Below the pieces are notes generated by a model. The model made no database searches and was not told the origin of the DNA. It saw only the letters and a program-made list of their open reading frames with translations. 64,000 nucleotides of DNA from Thermoplasmatales archaeon (GTDB lineage Archaea; Thermoplasmatota; Thermoplasmata; Methanomassiliicoccales; Methanomethylophilaceae). Both the position numbers and the translations under genes were made by a program. Location of the stretch: positions 1 through 64,000 of the forward strand of contig JAAYNL010000018.1 of the NCBI GenBank assembly GCA_012520845.1, given 5' to 3'. Of this stretch, positions 59,301-64,000 are shown piece after piece (the first letter of the stretch is position 1; the number at the start of each line of letters is the position of its first letter).

Positions 59301-61456
59301 CTTACCCGCGCGCCCTCTTTCATGTCGACGGTGACCACCGCTTTCGCATCGGCGCCGTCGGACAGGGGCATCGATCGGTCGCCGTCGACGACGAATGCGG
59401 CGAAATGGCCGCAGCCCTCGCAATGGCGCATCTCGATAACGACTTCCTGGAACTGTTTGAAATCGACCCGGGAATCGGAGGTCTTGAGGCCGCAGTCGAA
59501 CCTCGTCCCGTTGGGCAGGCCGCCTATCGGCTCCACGAGGGAAACCGTGGAGCCGCCGAGGGCCTCGTCGTCCGCGGCGAGCATCATGCCCTCGGATTTC
59601 ACGCCGCGGATCTTAGCCGGCTTCAGGTTGACGAGGACGAGCACCTTCCTGCCGAGCATGTCCTCCTTCGAATGGTATTCCTTCAGACCGGCGACGACGG
59701 TCCTCTCGGAACCCGTGTCGACGGTGACGACGTACAGTTTGTCGGCGTCGGGGTGGTCCTCCACCCTCTTAATCTCGCCTACCCTTATGTCGAGTTTCCT
59801 GAACGCTTCGTAACCTTCCGTTTCCATGGTATCTTCCTCAATCTCTATTTTCCCGAAGACCGGCGACGGTTCTGGCAACACGGTCCCCGAGGGCAACGGG
59901 GCGGTGGCGGCCCCGTACCCGGCGGACCCCAGCGGACCCGGGAGGCCGAGGTATCCCCAGACCTTCTCCGCCGAGGCGGGGATGAAGGGCCACGATGCGA
60001 CGGCGAGGGCCTTGGCTATCCTCAGCGCGGCGTTGAGGGAGGACCCGCAGACGTCCCTGTCCTCCTTTATCGTGGCCCAGGGTTTCACGGAATCGAAGAA
60101 CCTGTTTCCGTACCTCGAAAGGTCCATGACCGCCTTCAACGCCTTCTTGAAGTCGCAGGAATCCAGGTATCCCGTCAATTCGTCGAGGCGTTCCCTTATC
60201 TCCCCGTCGACGGCCCCGTTGTCGCCGAGGTCGGCGGGTATCGCGCCGAAATTCTTGTGCGTGAAACTAAGACACCTGTGCCAGTAGTTGCCCAGGTTCC
60301 CGACCAGCTCGGTGTTGACGCGGACGGCGAAGTCCTCCCACGTGAAATCCGAGTCGTGGGTGTCGGGCATCACAGCGGAAAGGTAGAAACGGATCAGGTC
60401 CGGGTCGTACTCCTCAAGGACGGAGGGGATGTCGATCGCCCCGCCGCGGCTCTTCGACAGCTTGCCGCCGCGGAACATCAGGTATTCGTTAGCGGGGATG
60501 TCGTGGGGCAGGTTCAGGCCGCCGTAGCCCATCAGCATCGACGGCCAGATTATCGAGTGGAACGGGATGTTGTCCTTCCCCAGGAAATAGTAGTGCTTGA
60601 CGCCCGGGTCCTTCCAATATTCCTCCCAAAGGTCGGGTTTGCCGACGTTCTTGGAATATTCCTTGGCGGCGCTCAGGTAGCCGATGACGGCGTCGAACCA
60701 GACGTAGATGACCTTGTCGCCCCACCCCTCCACCGGGACGGGGACGCCCCAGTCCATGTCCCTGGTGATCGCCCTGTCCACCAGGCCGCCCTTCAGCCAG
60801 TTCTCGGTGAACGCCCTGACGTTGGGCCTCCACCAATCCTTGTCCGCCATGTACTCCAGCAGGGGTTTCTCGAAGGAGCTCAGCTTGAGGAAGTAGTGCT
60901 CCGTGGGCGCGACGTCCGGAACACTTCCGCACGTGACGCACACCGGGCCGATCAGGTCGCCGGCCTCGAAGGTCGTGCCGCAATGCTCGCACTGGTCCCC
61001 GCGGACCCTTTCCGCGGAGCATTTCGGGCAGACGCCCTCCACGTACCTGTCGGGCAGGAAACGGTCGCAGTCGGGGCACCTGTACTGCATGGACTCCTTG
61101 GCGACGAGATGGCCGTTCCTCAGAAGGGTGAGGAAGACGTCCTGCGTTACCTCGATGTGGTTCTCCGTGTGCGTTTTGGTGAAAAGCGTGAAGCCTATCC
61201 CCATCCCCTCTATGGCCGCCTTGTTGATGGCGTGGTACCTCTCGGCCACCTCCAGCGGCGTTACGTTCTCCCGTTCGGCGGTGACGGTGATCGGCGTGCC
61301 GTGCTGGTCGGAGCCGGAGACCATCATGACCTCGTTCCCCTTGAGGAGGTTGTGCCTCCTGAATATGTCCGGGGGGAGGATCGAGCCGGCCAAATGCCCC
61401 AAATGTATGGGGCCGTTGGCATACGGCCACGAAACGCCGATGAATACCTTCGCCAT
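59297..61456 (-). CDS. metG: Methionyl-tRNA synthetase
   Basis: A 719-residue class I synthetase. The HIGH motif is PIHLGHLAGS, the zinc knuckles (about 125-180) have CPDCDRF...CPKCS and CEHCG...CVTCG, and the KMSKS loop is GKLSKSRGG (about 333). The C-terminus (about 580-680) is an EMAPII/Trbp111-type tRNA-binding domain (FRKLDIRVGEIKRVEDHPDA). A short extension of about 40 residues with CEGCGHFAAFVVDG follows, which is unusual. A TATA-like GTTAAAATAGG at about 61486-61496 precedes the ATG. Coupled to the PHP gene. Confidence 0.96.
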   Translation of the reverse strand: MAKVFIGVSWPYANGPIHLGHLAGSILPPDIFRRHNLLKGNEVMMVSGSDQHGTPITVTAERENVTPLEVAERYHAINKAAIEGMGIGFTLFTKTHTENHIEVTQDVFLTLLRNGHLVAKESMQYRCPDCDRFLPDRYVEGVCPKCSAERVRGDQCEHCGTTFEAGDLIGPVCVTCGSVPDVAPTEHYFLKLSSFEKPLLEYMADKDWWRPNVRAFTENWLKGGLVDRAITRDMDWGVPVPVEGWGDKVIYVWFDAVIGYLSAAKEYSKNVGKPDLWEEYWKDPGVKHYYFLGKDNIPFHSIIWPSMLMGYGGLNLPHDIPANEYLMFRGGKLSKSRGGAIDIPSVLEEYDPDLIRFYLSAVMPDTHDSDFTWEDFAVRVNTELVGNLGNYWHRCLSFTHKNFGAIPADLGDNGAVDGEIRERLDELTGYLDSCDFKKALKAVMDLSRYGNRFFDSVKPWATIKEDRDVCGSSLNAALRIAKALAVASWPFIPASAEKVWGYLGLPGPLGSAGYGAATAPLPSGTVLPEPSPVFGKIEIEEDTMETEGYEAFRKLDIRVGEIKRVEDHPDADKLYVVTVDTGSERTVVAGLKEYHSKEDMLGRKVLVLVNLKPAKIRGVKSEGMMLAADDEALGGSTVSLVEPIGGLPNGTRFDCGLKTSDSRVDFKQFQEVVIEMRHCEGCGHFAAFVVDGDRSMPLSDGADAKAVVTVDMKEGARVR

Positions 61457-61525
61457 ATTATCGCGCCTTCCAACACGGGCGGCCTATTTTAACTATGCGC
61501 GGAATGTCCTACCCATGGGTTTCGT

Positions 61526-61544
61526 GAACGGCGGGATGCCGTTC
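61526..61544. repeat. Small perfect hairpin between MATE and metG genes
   Basis: GAACGGC-GGGAT-GCCGTTC is a 7-bp stem in the 238-bp gap. It may be part of the 3' end of the MATE transcript. Confidence 0.4.
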
Positions 61545-61593
61545 CTACCGTTCAAAGATGGTGTAATTGGGACGGAAGTTGTCTCATTTATAT

Positions 61594-61637
61594 ATTAATC
61601 GAAATTATGCGTACAAATACGTAAAATTTCGATTAAT
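61594..61637. repeat. Long AT-rich inverted repeat between MATE and metG
   Basis: ATTAATCGAAATT (61594-61606) and AATTTCGATTAAT (61625-61637) are perfect 13-bp arms. The 18-nt loop contains a further CGTA-CAAA-TACG stem. It is strikingly AT-rich for this genome. Possible roles are terminator of the MATE gene, operator, or trace of a small mobile element. Confidence 0.8.
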
Positions 61638-61694
61638 GGCACGGATGTTGCCGAGCGACTTGCAGGCCCGGAACGACAGTCGCGCAGGGGTGTT

Positions 61695-63104
61695 TCACTC
61701 CGCCGCGCCGCCCCTCCTGAGGGGCACCAATCCCTTAACGACCGTCGCCAGCACGAAGACGCTCCAAAGCCCTGGGAACACCGCGCCGACGATTTCCGAG
61801 GCGGTCACGCCGATCCATATCGACTCCAGCGTGTGGAAGTGCTGCACCATCACGTAGCTCACGGGTATCTGCAGGACGTTCCTCACCGCCGTGGTGACCA
61901 TCGACTTGACGCCCATACCCAGGGACATGAACAGACCCTCGGCCATGAAGCCCCACGCGGCGAACGGGAGGAAAACGCTGAACCACCGGAGGGCGGACGC
62001 CATCTCGGGACGCAGGTGGGACGACGTGTCCGAATAGGTGAAGATCGTCACGATCTGCTCGGCGAACACCAACGACGCGACCGTGATGATGGACATGAGG
62101 ACGGCGCAGGACTTGACCGCGTACCAGTAGGCGGCGGTCAGCTTGTCCCTGTCCCTGGCGCCGTAGGCGGCGGCGCACACCGGCACCATGCCCCCGCTGA
62201 ACGCGAACAGCGGGACCATGAACATGTTGATTACCCTCCAGGTCGTGGAGAAGACGGCCACGCCCTCGAGGCCGCCCGCGTCCACCAGAATCAGGTTCAT
62301 TATCACGCTGGCGAGGGAAATCACCATGTAGCTGGCGCTGGCGGGTATGCCGACGGAGAGGATGTCCTTGGCCACGGAAAGGTTGAGCCTGCGCCCCCTG
62401 AGGCGAACGGCAAGGTAGGTGACCCTGTTCCTGGAATAGTAGAAATAGAGAAGGACGGCGAAGGACGCGAGCATGGAGATGACCATCGCCAGCGAGGCGC
62501 CGAGGACGCCGAGGCCCAGGCCGAACCCGTTGAAATCGTAGATGAAGAACGGGTCCAGGATGATGTGGATCACGGCCGACAGTATCTGCGTTTTCATCGA
62601 CAGCTTGGCGGCGCCCTCCGCCCTGAGGATCTGGCTGTAGACGACCGACGTCATTATCGGCGCGGAGAACAGGAACATGGGGGTGGTGTACTCCAGACAC
62701 AGGTCCAGGGAATCCCCGACCCCGATGAGGATGAGCATCGGTTTCTGCACCAGCAGCATCAGGACGGTGAACGCCGACGAGAAGATCAGCGTCAGGAACA
62801 CCGCCTGGGTCGCGGTCTCCTCGGCCGCTTCCTTGTCGCCGGCGCCTATCCTGCGGGAAACGAAGGACGCCGCGCCGACGCCAATGCCGTTGCCGATGCC
62901 CACCATGATGAAGAACAGCGGGAAAGTGAAACCGACCGCGGCCAGGGCGGCCTCGCCCAGGCCGGCGACCCACATGGCGTCGATGAGGTTGTTGGACATC
63001 TGGGCCGTGGTCGCTATGGCCATCGGTATGGCCATCGCGAGCACCGCCTTCTTAGGGTTGCCGAGCAAAGTCTCGACGCCCTCCGTCCTCCCCTCCCCGT
63101 CCAT
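61695..63104 (-). CDS. MATE-family multidrug/Na+ antiporter
   Basis: A 469-residue membrane protein with 12 hydrophobic helices. AIPMAIATTAQMSNNLIDAM and GIGNGIGVGAASFVSRRIGA mark the N-half, and SVGIPASASYMVISLA the C-half, of the MATE fold. It probably expels organic cations in exchange for Na+ or H+. The frame extends to 63320, but a TATA-like GTATATAATG (about 63127-63136) lies inside that extension, about 27 nt before ATG 63104 (MDGEGRTEG), which is therefore chosen. Confidence 0.92.
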   Translation of the reverse strand: MDGEGRTEGVETLLGNPKKAVLAMAIPMAIATTAQMSNNLIDAMWVAGLGEAALAAVGFTFPLFFIMVGIGNGIGVGAASFVSRRIGAGDKEAAEETATQAVFLTLIFSSAFTVLMLLVQKPMLILIGVGDSLDLCLEYTTPMFLFSAPIMTSVVYSQILRAEGAAKLSMKTQILSAVIHIILDPFFIYDFNGFGLGLGVLGASLAMVISMLASFAVLLYFYYSRNRVTYLAVRLRGRRLNLSVAKDILSVGIPASASYMVISLASVIMNLILVDAGGLEGVAVFSTTWRVINMFMVPLFAFSGGMVPVCAAAYGARDRDKLTAAYWYAVKSCAVLMSIITVASLVFAEQIVTIFTYSDTSSHLRPEMASALRWFSVFLPFAAWGFMAEGLFMSLGMGVKSMVTTAVRNVLQIPVSYVMVQHFHTLESIWIGVTASEIVGAVFPGLWSVFVLATVVKGLVPLRRGGAAE

Positions 63105-63274
63105 CGCCAACCCAGAAACGGCGTTCATTATATACCTTTGCGAAGGGGTGTTTTCCTTGGTTGCAAGGTGCCATACGGCGATGGGATAGCCCGACGCCCC
63201 CATGCTCGGATAAGGGCTGAGGACACGAAACGGCCGCGTTTTATAAGACGCGATGAAATAAGACATCCGACGGC

Positions 63275-63460
63275 TTACGCGGCGCGGGAAGGCTCCCTCC
63301 AATCCTTGATAACGTACCACTCCCGTTCAGTTTTGGACGAAAGTTGCCATACCGTATACGGACTGGCGTCGGCAAACATCACGAAACGGGTTTTGATTCT
63401 CTCGGAGTCCTCGCATCTCACGGAGGCGGACCAAATTTGAAGGTTCTCAACAATCTTCAT
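63275..63460 (-). CDS. Small hypothetical protein
   Basis: A possible 61-residue protein (MKIVENLQIWSAS... to KDWREPSRAA) rich in charged and aromatic residues. The chosen ATG overlaps the end of the preceding 49-codon ORF by 14 nt; a longer start at 63499 is possible. No family is recognised. Composition looks coding, but there is no independent support. Confidence 0.4.
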   Translation of the reverse strand: MKIVENLQIWSASVRCEDSERIKTRFVMFADASPYTVWQLSSKTEREWYVIKDWREPSRAA

Positions 63461-63596
63461 CGTCGTCTGCGGGGAGGACCAGCGCCCCTTTTTCATCATG
63501 GTGCCCGACGATGGGCACGTCCTTTAGCATTTCGGAGATTTTCGCCGCCACGGCATCGCGTTCCTGCTTAGAAACCCTCTTTTCCGCACCGGCCAT
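63447..63596 (-). CDS. Small acidic-tailed hypothetical protein
   Basis: A 49-residue ORF, MAGAEKRVSKQERDAVAAKI to VLPADDDEDC. It has an amphipathic N-terminal helix and an acidic tail ending in Cys. A TATA-like GTTTAAATA (63630-63637, minus strand) is about 37 nt upstream. It is followed by the overlapping 61-residue ORF, suggesting a two-gene transcript. No homologue is recognised. Confidence 0.45.
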   Translation of the reverse strand: MAGAEKRVSKQERDAVAAKISEMLKDVPIVGHHDEKGALVLPADDDEDC

Positions 63597-63723
63597 TTCC
63601 ACGCCTCCGATTGCAATAGACGTCAGGGTATTTAAACGGTCAATTTATGCCCCGGTTCCGCGTTTTTACGACCGCCCGCCGCCCTCGTTGGAAACCGAAG
63701 GGGGGTTTAGACCCGGGGCAAAC

Positions 63724-63730
63724 TTATATC
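63724..63730 (+). promoter_or_regulatory. TATA-like box of the ABCE1 gene
   Basis: TTATATC is centred about 25 nt before ATG 63752, giving a leaderless mRNA. Confidence 0.55.
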
Positions 63731-63751
63731 CGTTACGATTCATCGCCCGGC

Positions 63752-64000
63752 ATGGTGCGCATAGCCGCCGTCATACAGGACAGGTGCCAAAGCAGGAAGT
63801 GCAACAAGGAATGCATCAAGTTCTGCCCGCTTGTCAGGACGGGCGCCCAGGTCATCGTCCTCGGGGAGAGGGGCAAACCAGTCATCTCCGAGACCCTGTG
63901 CGTGGGGTGCGGCATATGCGTCAACAAGTGCCAGTTCGACGCGATCAGGATCCTGGGGCTGGCCGACGAGCTCGAGGGGGAGATGGTCCACCAATACGGG
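63752..64000 (+). CDS. Ribosome recycling factor ABCE1/RLI, N-terminal part (runs off window)
   Basis: The first 83 codons encode the iron-sulfur domain of ABCE1: MVRIAAVIQDRCQSRKCNKE, then CIKFCPLVRTG and CVGCGICVNKCQFDAIRIL, which supply the Cys ligands of two 4Fe-4S clusters. The two ATPase domains lie beyond the window. ABCE1 splits ribosomes after termination and is universal in archaea and eukaryotes. Confidence 0.95.
   Translation, partial: MVRIAAVIQDRCQSRKCNKECIKFCPLVRTGAQVIVLGERGKPVISETLCVGCGICVNKCQFDAIRILGLADELEGEMVHQYG

Overview
The window is archaeal chromosome with high GC content. It carries archaeal information-processing genes (NreA, archaeal DnaG primase, ABCE1/RLI, Trm1, archaeal AspRS, GltX and MetG types) and archaeal metabolic enzymes (FBP aldolase/phosphatase, short archaeal TpiA, MptD, RibL, archaeal RibC). 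Two URO-D/MtaA-type proteins keep the His-x-Cys...Cys zinc pattern of corrinoid:CoM methyltransferases, and most genes have a TATA-like box about 25 nt before the start codon, suggesting leaderless transcripts. Together this fits a Thermoplasmata methanogen, most likely Methanomassiliicoccales. That assignment is inference; no rRNA or mcr gene is present. An InlB-repeat adhesin hints at a host-associated or biofilm lifestyle. No tRNA, rRNA, CRISPR array or intact insertion sequence was seen.

Layout. 1-10.6 kb: end of nreA, larB, a UbiD decarboxylase, purA, an MtaA-like protein, trm1, a THEP1 NTPase, mptD, a hypoxanthine-DNA glycosylase, nadA, an Hjc-like nuclease and aspS. 10.8-15 kb: gluconeogenic fbp-tpiA, a secreted phospholipase D and a GNAT. 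15-22 kb: dnaG coupled to a Lon-like ATPase with no protease domain, then a yhaO-yhaN (SbcDC-like) pair. 22-30 kb: a second MtaA-like protein, a Cys-rich protein, a ubiquitin-like GG-tailed protein, the AT-rich adhesin, a P-type ATPase, larE and hisD. 30-33 kb: a small membrane protein coupled to trkA-trkH. 33-44 kb: a DNA-processing block with an AAA ATPase plus DUF4435/TOPRIM pair resembling the PARIS defence system, bacterial-type xseAB, and an AddB-AddA-like helicase-nuclease. 44-56.7 kb: gltX, a DtxR-FeoB iron operon with a candidate operator, glyA, a phosphoglucose/mannose isomerase, the riboflavin operon ribB-ribL-ribC-ribH with a perfect dyad around its TATA box, an aminotransferase and a multidomain PAPS-reductase-like protein. 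56.7-58.6 kb: an accessory islet of 23-bp palindromic tandem repeats, a DUF4143 ATPase, further palindromes and the remnant of a second DUF4143 gene. 58.6-64 kb: a PHP phosphoesterase, metG, a MATE exporter, two tiny ORFs and the start of ABCE1.

Most genes are core metabolism and translation. The strongest accessory signals are the PARIS-like pair inside the nuclease/helicase block, the repeat-associated DUF4143 locus and its decayed neighbour, and the mosaic adhesin.
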